Positions 45,332 through 57,042 are shown, counted from the stretch's first letter. The stretch: 64,000 nucleotides of DNA from Hordeum vulgare subsp. vulgare (GCF_904849725.1 NC_058523.1:208657689-208721688); one strand, 5' to 3'. Numbers and translations: made by a program. The notes: generated from the sequence alone by a model not told the origin.

Positions 45332-48300
45332 CTAATAATCATCGTCATCAATAAATGCATCATCATCATCACTATCACGCATGTCTTCATGAATGACGTG
45401 CTCGTCGGGTTCAACGACATGAAGTCGTGAAAGGCCTTCCTTTAATCGTTGAAGCATTGACAAGTCATCCACATCAATAACCTCTATGAGTTCCAGGTCT
45501 TCTGGTTCCGGCTCAGGGCTGGAGTCGGATTCATTGTCGCTGTCTACTTCCATGTTCTTGGGTGAAGCACGGCGGTTCTTGAAACGTTTCTTGGAAAGAC
45601 GTGTTTCTTGGAAGAATTCTCCATCATATGTGTCTGGGTTAATGTGAGGTTCATAATCCTGTTCATTTGGGAGAGGTGGTCTGACATGTGGCGGCACTTC
45701 ATAAACAACATACCAACCTTCCAGATTCTTATCCGTTTGGCATGCCCACGGTAGATAGAAAACTTGGGTCGCCTGTTGAGCCATAATATAGACATCGGGA
45801 ACATCTAAATGGGTGTTTGGATTGATTTCGACTAGTTCTATATGTTCATGAGTCCTTCTAGTCTTCTTCGGCTGGAACCAATAACATTTGAAGACTACGA
45901 CATTCGGTGGGTTTTCACCATAGAATTGAAGTTCATAAATTGCTTCAACTCTTCCATAATACTCGATAACACCTTCGCCGATAGCAGAGACACCACAATT
46001 TGTAGATTTCTGGTCGGGCATAGATAGCTCTTTGCCAAAGGTACGAAAGAGATACCCGTTGATGTTGTATTTCTCAAACGAACGGACCTTATAGTCAAAA
46101 CCATTAGCGACTTGTCTCAATTCGGCGTCCATAGACTCTGAATTAGCCTACAAGTTTAATACGAAACAATTGTTGCATTAGCCGCAAGTTAGACCAAGAA
46201 TGAAATGGTCCATTATTGATAATTACCGTTTGCTTGAACCAAGAGATGAAACCAGGATAGCCGCCTCCTGTCTTTGACAGAAGCTCATACTCTTCGACGG
46301 AATCATTTTCGATCATCGCTCCATCCGAGATTTGGCGACGTAACGGCTGTTTGAAATATCTGGGAATAAGAGAAGTTCAAATGAATTAGAAGTTACGGGA
46401 AAATGTGCCGAGAACTCACTCGATGTACGGCCGCACTTCTGTTAGGTTGTTGAAGATATACAACGAAATGTTCCGCCATTCTTCGACCTCCAACGTTATT
46501 GGTTTCGAAGCATCGGTTGGTGCGAGCTTCCCTTTGAATAGGTTGAGGTTGGACCCACCTTTTTTAGGGTCTGCATCATTGTGCCGAGGTTTCGGATTAT
46601 GCAAATGATGATTTTTGGCTTCCTAGTGTGCTATCACAAAGTTTGCCACCTCCTCAGTAATGAATGCCTCAGCCATCGATGCTTCAATTCTACGCTTATT
46701 TTTACATTTCGCTCGAAGGGTCTTCTGCATCCTCTCAGTTGCATAGCACTAACGATCTTGCACGGGCCCACCCAATCTTGCCTCGGTCGGTAGATATAAA
46801 ATCAAATGCTGCATTGGATTGAAGAAGCCCGGTGGAAAGATCTTCTCTAACTTGCACAACAACTCCGCTGCAAACTCATCCATGTCTTCTACCACGCCAG
46901 GCGACAATACTTTTGCACAAAGAACACGGAAGAAATAACTCAGCTCCGCTAGTACTAGCCATTCATCCTCAGGAATAAAGCCACGTAACATCACCGGCAT
47001 TACCCGCTCTAGCCATATGTGCCAATCATGACTCTTGAGACCAAAGATTTTTTATTTTTCAAGACTCGCTCCCCTCTTTAGATTCGCTGCATACCCATCT
47101 GGGAACATCAAGTGCATTTTGACCCACAAGATAATTTCCGTCATAGCTGGCCTTCCAAGATTGAACGAGGCCTTTTGCTTCGACCACTTCTGCTTTCCTT
47201 TGCCTTCTCGCATGTTTTGTAACGGTCTATGACATAGTGTCTCTTGATTGACTCTAGCCTTAATATTATCCTTTGTCTTCCCATCTATGTCAAACAATGT
47301 ACCAAAAATAGCCTCTCCGATATTCTTTTCAGTGTGCATCATATCGATATTGTGTGGAAGAAGGAGGTCTTTAAAGTAAGGCAGATCCCAGAAGCATGGC
47401 TTGTGAGTCCAGGCGTGTTTTGAATTATACCCCTTGAAATACCCTGGAAGCTCTGGATCAGGCTCGAGGGCGTGTAACTGATCCAAGATCTGTTGGCCTG
47501 TGAAAGCAGGTGGTGCCAAGTTTTTGACAACTTTACTTTTGGTAAAGTTTTTCTTGTCTTTTCTGAACTGATGGTCAGGATCCAGGAACTGTCTATGCAA
47601 GTCAAAGCAAGAATATTTCCGACCCTCCTGCAACCAATGAAACTGAAGAGCTGCCTTGCATTGGGGGCACGAGAACCTTCCATGCACACACCATCCAGAG
47701 AATACCGCATACGCTGGCAAGTCATGCATAAAGTACATGTACCACACATGCATTTTGAAGTTCTATTTTCTAGCGGCATCGTATGTCTTGACCCCATTAT
47801 CCCAAGCTTGTTCCAATTCATCCTTAAGCGGTTGCAAGTACACATTCATATTCTTCCCCGGATAATTGAGCCCTGGAATTATCAACGTCACAAATATGTT
47901 CTTTCTTTGCATAATCTGCCCGGGGGGGGAGATTGAGTGGAATGACAAATACAGGCCAACAACTGTATTGGGTTGCCGTCATGCCGAAGGGATTAAAACC
48001 ATCTGTGGCGGCACAAACTCGAGGATTCCTTGGATCTGCCGCTTTATCCTGATGCAATCCATTGAAATGTTTCCACGCTTCCCCATCCGATGTGTGTACC
48101 ATCATCTTATTCCCATCTGCATCTAGTTCGGTTCTTTGGCCCAATTTGTGCCATTCATCTGTCTGGTTGTCTCTTCGACCATGAAAATACGTTGAAGTCT
48201 AGGTACGATTGGCATATACCGAAGAACACTAACTGTGATTTTGGTCTGCCTCTTCTCACCCATACCGTTGTCTACCACAAGATACCTGCAAGACTCGCAA

Positions 48301-48983
48301 TTGGGACAATAGTCCAAGTGTGCATACTCCTTCCTAAATAAGACACATCATTTCTCACATGCATCTATCTTCTCATAGGTCATCTTGAGTACACGAAGTA
48401 TTTTGTCCGACTGGTACAGGTTTGCAGGCATGACATGGCCTTTGGGTAGAAAGCGTCCAAATAGTGTCATCATCGCGTCGTAGCATTCTCTTCCCAAGTT
48501 GAACTGAGCCTTTAGAGCCATTACTTGTGCAATTGCATCCAACTGACAGAGCTCAGTGTGCTCATGGAGAGGACGTTTTGAAGACTCCAACATTTCATAA
48601 AAGGCCTTTGCAGATTCCTCCATCTCATCTTCCGAATCCCGAGCATCATCAAAGTCTTGCACCATGTCTTCGATCCCGGTACCATGCTCGTCCGTGCGAC
48701 GACGGACCACCTCAGCTCTTGTGCGTTGTATAGACTCACCATGAAATGTCCACACCGTTTAATTAGGCTTAAAACCCCTCCTTTGCAGGTGTTTAATCAT
48801 TACAGCCTGTGTCATCTTTTTATAGTTGTCGCATCCAGGACAGGGGTAATAGTTTCTTTCCTGGCCATTTGCGAATGCGGCTTTCACAAATTCCTTTGTT
48901 TTTACAAACCATTCTTTCGTCATCTCTTTCTGACTAGGGTGACCGGTATACATCCACGCACGATCACTCAGCTTGCGTAGCTA
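45332..48983 (-). pseudogene. CACTA 1 TNP2-type transposase, broken
   Basis: Minus strand. An exon beginning near 48983 encodes the transposase-associated domain (WMYTGHPSQKEM, then CPGCDNYKK). Later blocks are TLFGRFLP and YCPNCESCRY; a Transposase_21 core with GWCVHGRFSCPQC (near 47690-47655) and DLPYFKDLLLPHNIDMMH (near 47400-47335); a DUF4218 region with LKSHDWHIWLERVMPVMLRG (near 47045-46985); and a C-terminal DUF4216 exon from about 46147 to 45332 with VVFKCYWFQPKKT and an acidic tail. Stops fall near 48756, 48346, 47763, 47052, 46746 and elsewhere, with frameshifts near 48150 and at a G run near 47930. This enzyme would cut and join CACTA ends in the nucleus. Domain names are from memory. 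Confidence 0.85.
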
Positions 48984-49107
48984 CTAAAGACAGAAAAAAT
49001 ATATTTATATATAATTTAGCATTTATATTCATCGGTTAATCAGGTTCGCCATTTTTATTACGTCCAGGCAACCTACACGCTAATTGGTAAAGATAGGTCC
49101 TAATCCC

Positions 49108-49326
49108 ACCCGAGTATGTGTAGATTGGGTTCGTTTTCCCATGCTCTGCTCTGGATCCAATGCAAAATTTCGACAGGACCTCCCCGCTGTTCTCCTGATA
49201 CACGTCTCCGCAATAAACAGAGAGGATGTGCATCCGGAGAACAAGAGGGAGGCACTGACGAAATTCCGCATCGGATCCAGAGCACAGCATACGGGAGAAC
49301 GAACCCAATCTACACATACTTGGGCT
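49108..49326. repeat. Long inverted repeat (hairpin), arms about 100 bp
   Basis: The left arm (about 49108-49208) and the right arm (about 49226-49324) are reverse complements with roughly 85 percent identity by eye; both contain GTATGTGTAGATTGGGTTCG and CTCTGGATCC. The loop is under 20 bases (around TCCGCAATAAACAGAG). It lies just upstream of the transposase coding region on the minus strand. ORFs on both strands here (49036-49443) are by-products of the symmetry. Confidence 0.85.
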
Positions 49327-49443
49327 GTCCATGGATAATGTTGGACAATTCGAAAGGATGGCGGTTATAAATATGCAAAGACATGCATATTTAGAGATGT
49401 TGCCCTTTCGAACGGGAGACGCATACTGGTCACGCATACTCAT

Positions 49444-49660
49444 GATTGAAGAAACCTATATATAGCTAGCAAGTTTCATCGGCACGAAGACCGGGACAGA
49501 GCAAATTAAGGGGGTAGGAGGAGAAGTCATTTGTGCTCACCAACAAACATAGGGGCGGAGCTCGTCCAACCCACGTGGAGGTCGTCGAACAACTGCACAT
49601 TGAAATTCACCCGATCAACACAAATATGATGTTTTTATAAGATAATAAAAAATATGTGAC
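49444..49660. other. CACTA 1, short non-coding stretch
   Basis: No ORF or repeat of note. Possible 5' untranslated sequence of the transposase. Confidence 0.4.
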
Positions 49661-49663
49661 CTA

Positions 49664-49765
49664 ACTCTTATTTTCTTTTTTCTTTTTTCCTCTTCTTCTT
49701 CTTATTCTTATTTTCTTTTTTCTTTTTTCCTCTTATTCTTCTTCTCCATCTTCTTCTTTCCTTCT

Positions 49766-49796
<31 letters not shown>

Positions 49797-50216
49797 TTTT
49801 CTTTTTTCTTTTTTCCTCTTATTCTTCTTCTCCTTCTTCTTCTTTTCTTCTTCTTCTCTTCTTCTTCTTCTTCTTATTCTTCTTCTTCTTCTTTTTTCTT
49901 TTTTCCTCTTATTCTTCTTCTCCTACTTCTTGTTTTCTTATCCTCTTCTTCTTCTTCTTCTTATTTTGTTTTTCCCTCTTATTCTTCTCTTCCTCTCCTA
50001 TTTTTCTTCTTCTTCTTCTTCTTCTTTCTTCTCCTTCCCTTCCTTTTCCTTCTTCTTCTTTTCCTTCTTCTTCTTATTTTTTACTTCTCCTTTCTCCTTC
50101 TTGTTCTTCTCATTTCTCCTTCTTCTTCTTCTCCTTTCTCCTTTCTCCTTCTTCTTCTTCTCCTTTCTCCTTCTTCTTCTTCTCCTTTCTCCTTCTTCTT
50201 CTTCTCCTTTTCTCCT
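49664..50216. repeat. Polypyrimidine tract (CTT/TTTTC/CTCCTT)n
   Basis: About 550 bases nearly free of purines on the plus strand, made of TTC, TTCTTTTTTC and CTCCTTTCTCC units. The ORF at 49930-50223 is a low-complexity frame, not a gene. Confidence 0.95.
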
Positions 50217-50351
50217 TTACTAAACAGGAAACTAACCTAACTAAACCTAAACTAAAACTGAACCTAAACTAAACTAAAACTAAGACAAAACCTTAGTAAA
50301 ACATATAACTAATTAAACAAAAACTATTAAAAAAGAAGAAAGAAAACTAAC

Positions 50352-50890
50352 CGGGGGAGGAGGGCCGCAGGGGGAGGAGAGGCCGCAGGGGGAGGAGCGC
50401 AGCAGGGGGAGGAGGGGCATGGTGAGGGGCGCGAGGAGGGCGGCGGCGGTGGGGTGGGGCGCTGGGGTGGGGGTGGCGTCGGCGGCGCGGCAGTGGGGCA
50501 GGGAGACCGGAGAAGGGCACGGCGGCATTGGCGGAGTCGGAAGTGAGAGAGAGGGGTGTCGGGGTGGAGGAGGGGGCGCAGGGCGGCAGTGGTGGAGGGT
50601 GCAGGGCGGTCGGGGAGGAAGAGGGGGCGCAGGGCGGCGGTGGAGGAGGGTGCAGGGCGGCCGGGGTGGAGGAGGGGCCACAGGGCGGCAGTGGAGAGGG
50701 TGCAGGGCGACCGGTGAGGAGGAGGGCCCAGGGCGGCCGGGAAGGAGGAGGGCGGCGCAGGGAGGCCGGAGGAGGGCACCGGGCGGCGCAGGGAGGCCAG
50801 AGGAGGGCGCGGCGGCGGTGGTGGTGTCGGGGTGAGAGAGAGGGGAGTCGGGGTGGCCGTTAGGGGGAGAGAGAGGCGCGTGGGGGTGGG
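50352..50890. repeat. G-rich (plus) / C-rich (minus) low-complexity block
   Basis: Irregular repeats of GGGGGAGGAGGGCCGCAGG and GGGTGCAGGGCGGC. The overlapping long ORFs on both strands (50327-51223 minus; 50419-50863 plus) are Pro/Ala or Gly/Arg low-complexity frames; the minus one also runs into the terminal repeat and past the CACTA end. I do not accept them as genes. Confidence 0.85.
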
Positions 50891-50914
50891 GCTAACGGAT
50901 GTTAGGGGCGCACC

Positions 50915-51212
50915 CTCTTTGCCGTCCGCCTCCCGACGGCAAAGAGCATGAAAGCAGACGGCAAAGAAAGTGGTCGTTAGGGGGGAGAGAGGGGCTGCGG
51001 AGTGGGCCGCCCATGCTCTTTGCCGTCTGCCTGCATGCTCTTTGCCGTGAGCTAACAGACGGCAAAGAGCTGGCTGATGTGAAATAGTACCTTTGGCATC
51101 AGCCTCCTCTTTGCCGTCTGGTTTCTGGTAGCTAATGGCAAAGAGGGTCTTTGCCATCAGCCAGCAGACGGCAAAGAAGCAACAGATGGCAAATAACTGT
51201 TTTCCAGTAGTG
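50915..51212. repeat. CACTA 1 right subterminal motifs and terminal repeat
   Basis: Dense CTTTGCCGTC and GACGGCAAAGA motifs in both orientations, ending with TTTTCCAGTAGTG at 51212. Confidence 0.88.
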
Positions 51213-51756
51213 ACAGCTGTCAAGAATATCCTTAAGTACCTAAAAAGGACTAAGGAGATGTTTCTCGTTTATGGAGGTGACGAAGAGCTCGTTGTAAAGG
51301 GTTACGCCGATGCTAGCTTTGACACAGATTCGGATGACTCGAAGTCACTGACCGGATACGTGTATGTTTTGAACGTGCAGCAGCAAGCAAGACGTCGTGG
51401 CAGCATCTACATGTGAAGCGGAGTACATAGCTGCTTCAGAAGCGGCTCATGAAGGGATTTGGATGAAGGAGCTCATCACCGACCTTGGAGTGGTTCCAAG
51501 CACGTCGGGTCTGATGATACTCTTATGTGATAACACTGGAGCCATTGCCATAGCGAAGGAGCCCAAATTTCACCGGATGACAAAGCATATCCAACGCCGC
51601 TACAACTCCATCCAGGACCAGGTCCAGAGAGGAGTAACAAATATTTGTAAAGTACACACGGATGAGAATATTGCAGACCCGTTGACTAAACCTCTTCCTC
51701 GAGCAAAACATGATCAACACCACAATGATATGGGTGTTCGATACATCACAATGTAA
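51213..51756 (+). pseudogene. pol: Copia RNase H, right of the CACTA insertion, frameshifted
   Basis: Resumes with the NILKYLKRTK block, then GYADASFDTD (first catalytic Asp) near 51303. Near 51375 a deletion of roughly 15 bases plus a frameshift removes the WKS-type block; from 51397 a second frame gives CEAEYIAASEA (catalytic Glu), LLCDNTGAI (Asp) and the family end ADPLTKPLP, to TAA at 51754-51756. It would have degraded the RNA strand during reverse transcription. Confidence 0.88.
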
Positions 51757-51777
51757 CTAGATTATTGACTCTAGTAC

Positions 51778-51787
51778 AAGTGGGAGA
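51778..51787 (+). promoter_or_regulatory. Copia polypurine tract
   Basis: AAGTGGGAGA lies next to the 3' LTR start at 51789. This is the standard plus-strand primer position. Confidence 0.75.
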
Positions 51788-51788
51788 C

Positions 51789-53550
51789 TGTTGGAAATAT
51801 GCCCTAGAGGCAATAATAAAATGGTTATTATCATATTTCCTTGTTCTTGATAATCGTCTATTGTTCATGCTATAATTGTATTAACAGGAAACAGTAATAC
51901 ATGTGTGAATAAGTAGATCACAATGTGTCCCTAGCAAGCCTCTAGTTGTCTAGCTCGTTGATCAATAGATGATCATGGTTTCCTGATCATGGACATCAGA
52001 TGTCATTGATAACGGGATCAGGTCATTGGGAGAATGATGTGATGGACCAGACCCAATCCTAAGCATAGCACTAGATCCTGTTGTTTGTATGCTAAAGCTT
52101 TTCTAATGTCAAGTGTATTTTCCTTCGACCGTCAGATTGTGCAACTCCTGGATATCGTAGTAGTGCTTTGGGTGTATCAAACGTCACAACGTAACTGGGT
52201 GATTATAAAGGTGCACTACGGGTATCTGAGAAAGTGTCTGTTGGGTTGGTACGAATCGAGATCGGGATTTGTCACTCTGTGTGACAGAGAGGTATCTCTG
52301 GGACCACTCGGTAGAACATCGTCATGAGCTCAATGTCACTAAGGATTGAGTCACAAGATGGCGTGCTACAGAACGAGTAAAGAGACTTACCGGTAACGAG
52401 ATTGAACAAGGTATGGGTATACCGACGATCGAATCTCGGGCAAGTTCTATACCGACAGACAAAGGGAATTGTATACGGGATTGATTGAATCCTTGACATC
52501 GTGGTTCATCCGATGAGATCATCATGGAACATGTGGGAGCCACCATTGGTATCCAGACCCTGCTGATGGTTATTGGCCAGAGAGAAGTCTCGGTCATGTC
52601 TGCATGGCTCCCGAACCCGTAGGGTCTACACACTTAAGGTTCCATGACGCTAGGGTTATAGGGACTTGTTATACGAGGTTACCGAAGGTTGTTCGGAGTC
52701 CCGGATGAGATCCCGGACGTCACAAGTAGCTCCGGAATGGTCCAGAGGTAAAGATTGATATATAGGATGGATGGGCTTGGACGCTGGAAATGTTTTGGGC
52801 ACCACCGACAAAGTACCGGGACCATCGGAAGGGTTCCATAGGCCCACCGGGAGAGGCCACCAGCCCCAGGAGGCTACATGGGCCAAGTGTGAGAGGGAAC
52901 CAGCCCCTGGGTGGGCTGGTGCACCGTCCACACCTGGCCCATGGCGTCTAAGCGGGGGAAGGGGTGGAACCCTAGCGCAGGTGGGCCTAAAGCCCACCAG
53001 GAGGTGCGCCACCCCCTCCTCCCCTCCTGGCCGCCACCACTTCCCCATCTAGGGCTGCCCCCCCCCTCAAGGGGAAACCCTAAAGGGGGCGACACCCTCC
53101 CTTCCCCCTATATATAGCGGGGGTTTTGGCCATTAGAGACACGGTTTTCCATCTCTCTCGCGCAACCCTGCTCTTCTTCTTCCTCCTCTCCGACGGTGCT
53201 TGGCGAAGCCCTGTCGGGAGACCACGTCTCTCCATCGACACCACGCCGTCGTGTTGCCAGAGATCTTCCCCAACCTGTCCCTCCTGCTTGCTGGATCAAG
53301 GTGCGGGAGACGTCACCGGGCTGCACGTGTGTTGAACACGGAGGTATCGTGGTTCGGCACTAGATCAGAATCACACCGCGATCTGAATCGCCGCGAGTAT
53401 GACTCCATCACCCGCGTTCTAGCAACGCTTCCGCTTAGCGATCTTCAAAGGTATGAAGATGCACTCTCCCCTCTCTCGCTGCTGGTCTCTCTATAGGAAG
53501 ATCAGAATATGGCATAGGCAAATTTTGAATTTATGCAACATTACCCAACA
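51789..53550 (+). repeat. Copia 3' LTR
   Basis: TGTTGGAAATATG to TTACCCAACA, followed by AGGAC. TATA box copy at 53109-53116. Roughly one base in ten differs from the 5' LTR in the first 160 bases by eye. Confidence 0.93.
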
Positions 53551-53555
53551 AGGAC

Positions 53556-53701
53556 ATGGGTTTTATAGTTGGGGTGCCCTGAAGGAGGTGGCAGCGCCAG
53601 AAGAAAAGACATGAGGGGGTGGGTTGCCGTTGTGGGGCCGGTGAGATATGGAAGGAGGAGGGAGAAGAAAGAAGGAGGAGGGTGTCGGATGTGGGGTCCA
53701 C
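53556..53701. other. Right flank of the Copia insertion, unassigned
   Basis: Continues the sequence interrupted at 30794 (GGGC, then AGGAC, then ATGGGTTTTATAG). Purine-rich, no gene. Confidence 0.6.
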
Positions 53702-53860
53702 TGATACGTCTCTAACGTATCTATAATCTTTATTCTTCCATGCTATTATATTATCAATCTTGGATACTTTTTTATGCATTTATATGTTGTTTTATATCAT
53801 TTTTGGGAACTAAGTTTTTAACCCAATGACTAATTTGAGTTGTTGTTTTCTCTGTGTTTT

Positions 53861-55337
53861 TGTAGGATCCGAAGTATGTCTAGAGGATGGTGATTAGACT
53901 ACTTGACCAAATAAAAACTAAGACTTCTCCCAGTTTTAGTTCTGGGCTGGTTTTAGCAATTTTTGACTAGTCAAGTACACCCTACACATGCATATCTAAA
54001 AGTATAGCAGCGGAAATTAAAGACATGAAAATGTAAGTAGATGGTAGGGAAGGAAGATCAAACGCAAAGTTTGACACGGCGATTTTTAATGTGGTTCCTA
54101 TAGGTGGTGCTATCATACGTCCACGTTAGCAGAGACTTCAAACCACGGAGGGTAATGGTTGTGAGAGTCCACAGAGGGCTCCACCCACAAGGGGTCCACG
54201 AAGAAGCGGCATTGTCTATTCCACCATGGCTTACATCCACACAAGAGTAGGCGATCTCCTTGCCCTTACCAAATTATTGGTTCAACTCCACAACACGATA
54301 TAGGAGGCTCCCAAGTGACAACTAACCAATCAAAGAGGCACCACCCTCCAAAATCTAATAGATGCAGTTGAACAATGAACTCCTTGCTCTTATGCTTCAA
54401 AAGATAGTATCCTCAACACTCAATCACTCTCTCATAGATTTGGCTTGGGTAGGGGAGATTGATTTGGTGGAAAGCAACTTGGGAGCCTAGAGATTAAGTT
54501 TCTAATGGATGGATTGGAATCTCCTGATCTAAACACATGAGTAGGTGTCCCTCTCTCAGAAAAATGGATATGACGAGTGTGTGTGTTCTGAGTGCTTCCT
54601 GTGCGAATGAGAGGTGGTGGAGGGGTATATATAGGCATTCCCAAAATCCAACCATTACAACATTATTTCCCAACTCAGTGATAAGAAATGAATCTCGGTG
54701 GTAACGAGTTGCACTAAATGCGCCAACTTTTGAATTGTCGGTGAGACCGATATATAAATCTTGGTGGTACCAATTTGGTGATATAGGGAACTTTCCAAAT
54801 CTCGGTGAGGCAGATTTCAAAACTCAGAAATTTCAGCTCTTCAAATTGACAGACCATAAAGTTGGTCACTGACTTTTGGTGGCACTGGTATGAAAGTTGG
54901 TGGTTTGAAGAGATTAGTGTTTGGCAAACGTTTTGTCTGTAGAAAAATTGGTAGAGCCAAAATGGAATTTTTGGTGGCACCGATTTTGAGGTTTAGGCTT
55001 TGGATAGAGAATTTTTTGAGAGAAATGCTGAGTATTTTTGGTCGCTATATGTTAGCACTTGAGTAACCAATTCATCATAAGTACCTCACACCTTTTAATA
55101 GTATTGGCTTTCCTATGGACTCAAAAGTGATTTCTCACAAATATAAAATGTAGAGTCCTCTTGCTTGAAGCATGGCCAATCCTATGCTTTCCATGCATCA
55201 AGGGGTTTCTCAACATAATCGTTTAGCCAATGCATCTTTGAGATTTTCCGAGATATACTTTGATAGAATCATTTTTTCAATGATACATATGTTTTTATTA
55301 ATTACCAAAACCACCTTAGGGAGCAATTGTGCTTTGA
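53861..55337 (-). mobile_element. SIRE-like solo LTR with target duplication GTTTT
   Basis: Plus-strand ends TGTAGGATC and GCTTTGA; GTTTT stands at 53856-53860 and 55338-55342. The Athila-like LTR reads through once it is removed. It is homologous, in the same orientation, to 22984-24486. TATA motif GGGTATATATAGG near 54625. No second LTR: a solo LTR. Confidence 0.85.
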
Positions 55338-56144
55338 GTTTTGGATTTTTAGTAAATCACTACCAAACAAAGTCCAAATGCATCATAAGTTGTTGATGAT
55401 TTTTTCTGGACAAAAATAAGACCTAGAAGCTTCATAGGGTGACCAAATGCCACACGGGGTGCTGCCAAGCCAACAGTGCGTGCCCATGGGGCGTGGCCGC
55501 GCCCTGATGGGTTGGGACCACGTCCTCGTGACCAAACTCCGCCTCTATAAATCCTAATATGTTGGGAAAACACCCATATTTTTCACATTTGGAGCCATCT
55601 TCCGATGCCCTGCTAGAGGGGGGATGAATCATGGAGTGCCTATACATCAACCTTGATGCTCCCATGTTAATGTATGAGTAGTCTATCACAGACGTACGGG
55701 TCCGTAGTTAGTACCTAGATAGCTATATTTGTCTCTATGATCTTGAATGAAATATCACCGCGATTACAGCGGTGATATATCCCGTGTAATCTTCTTTGCG
55801 GTGTGCTTGTTGGGATCCGATGAATTGTGGGCTTATTATCATATTATTCCTGAAAATATATTGGATCTTCTCTGGATTTTTTATGCATGATTATGATAGC
55901 TTCGTATTTCTCTCTGATCTACCACTTTGGTTTGGCCAACTAGATTGATTTATCTTCAGTGGGAGTGGTGCGTTGTTATGGGTTCAATATTGCAGTGCTC
56001 AATCCCAGTGATAGAAGGCGACATGACATGTATTTATATTGGTGCCATTAAGGATAAACAGATGGGGTTTATTTGTATTAGTTGAGTTTACTTTGTCTAC
56101 ATCATGTCATATTTCTTCAAGCATTACTCTCTTTTTAGTTAATA

Positions 56145-56475
56145 TTCCCTCCGTTCCTTTATATAAGGTGTATTTGTTTTTTTATAAAATTTCAGAATGT
56201 GGGGTGCATTTCTTCTAATTCCCCATAATTCCCATGTTGGCCATCCTAAAAAAGGGAAGTATCTTTTTTCTGATTGTCTGTATCTCACCTTATAGCAAAA
56301 GAAGGAAACTATTTCTTTGTCGATTCCATGTATCTCATACTTTTTTGGACTAAATGATTCATATTCCACTAACTAACAAATTTTCCAAGGATAATTTAGT
56401 CTTAACATGTCTATAATTAGCTGATTTGGTCACCGTGCCGAAAATAATACACCTTATATAAAGGAACTGAGGGAG
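56145..56475. mobile_element. Stowaway-type MITE, 331 bp, TA target duplication
   Basis: Ends TTCCCTCCGTTCC and GGAACTGAGGGAG are inverted copies of the Stowaway terminus CTCCCTCCGTTCC, with TA at 56143-56144 and 56476-56477. TATATAAGGTGTATT and its inverse AATACACCTTATATA extend the terminal repeats. The minus-strand ORF at 56139-56369 is a by-product. Mobilised in trans by Mariner transposases; no coding capacity. Confidence 0.9.
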
Positions 56476-57024
56476 TACTCTAGATGCATGGTGGATAGCA
56501 ATCAATGCGTGGAGTAATAGTAGTACATGTAGGTAGGAGTCAGTCTACTTTCTTATGAACGTGATGCTTGTATATATTATAATTTTGATGAACAAATATT
56601 TCATAACTTTGCGCTTTTCTGTCAATTGCCGAATAGTAATTTGTTTACCCACTATATGCTTTGTTCGAGAGAGAAGCCCCTAGCAAAAACGATGGCACCC
56701 GGTTATTCACAAATCATATTAGAAAAGAAAAAAAATTCTGCCATTTACTTTATGTTATTCTATTTTATATTTATGGTATGTATCTATCACTATTAATTTC
56801 TTGCAAGTAACGAGTTCAAGGGGACTGACAATTCTCTTGCCTGCCTTGGGTGCAAGTGTTTGCTATTTTATGTGTAGGTGCCGGAGAGGGGAATTTGCGT
56901 TGTGCTTTTATTGGTTCTATAACCTTGGATATCACTGAGGGAAATACTTACCTCTATTGTGCTACATCTCCTCTCCTCTTCGGGGAAAATCCCAAAACAG
57001 TATACAAGTAGCAGGAAGAATTTA

Positions 57025-57042
57025 TGGCGCCGTTGCCGGGGA
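57025..57042 (+). promoter_or_regulatory. Primer binding site, tRNA-Asp
   Basis: TGGCGCCGTTGCCGGGGA, a full match to the complement of the plant tRNA-Asp 3' end as I know it. Confidence 0.88.

Larger units (their letters stand above)
37252..51212 (-). mobile_element. CACTA (En/Spm) DNA transposon 1, 13.96 kb, genes on the minus strand
   Basis: Ends are CACTACAGGAATCAG on the left and, reversed, CACTACTGGAAAACAG on the right; the 3 bp target duplication ACA is at 37249-37251 and 51213-51215. Subterminal zones (about 37252-37890 and 50920-51200) carry many copies of GACGGCAAAG/CTTTGCCGTC in both orientations, the expected binding sites of the TnpA-like protein. It encodes a TNP2-type transposase and a TnpA-like protein, both on the minus strand. 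Both genes have stops and frameshifts, so this copy should be non-autonomous. Confidence 0.95.
30800..53550 (+). mobile_element. Angela/WIS/BARE-type Copia retrotransposon, split by a CACTA transposon
   Basis: LTRs of 1763 and 1762 bp begin TGTTG(T/G)AAATATGCCCTAG and lie at 30800-32562 and 51789-53550. The target duplication AGGAC is at 30795-30799 and 53551-53555. The interior has gag, protease, integrase, reverse transcriptase and RNase H in Copia order, all on the plus strand and all broken. The CACTA element at 37252-51212 lies between the RT and RNase H parts; without it the element would be about 8.8 kb, normal for this family. The LTR start is one I recognise as the Angela/WIS/BARE signature of Triticeae. 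Confidence 0.95.
53702..57013 (+). mobile_element. Athila-like element 2, 5' LTR, with two nested insertions
   Basis: Starts TGATACGTCTCTAACGTATC and ends CAAGTAGCA, 12 bases before a tRNA-Asp primer site. After taking out the solo LTR (with one copy of its duplication) and the MITE, about 1.5 kb remains, a usual size for this family. It contains the wheat-type phrases CCAATGACTAA, GTCCAAATGCATC, and GATGAATTGTGGG. No ORF of note. Confidence 0.85.

Noticed and set aside
49036..49443. 135-codon minus ORF upstream of the transposase
   Set aside because: It lies across the inverted repeat, which opens mirrored frames on both strands; no domain.
50327..51223. 298-codon minus-strand ORF rich in Pro and Ala
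   Set aside because: It covers a C-rich low-complexity block and crosses the CACTA boundary at 51212, with no domain.
22984..55337. One giant retrotransposon bounded by the two SIRE-like LTRs
   Set aside because: The right LTR has its own target duplication (GTTTT) and no adjacent primer site.
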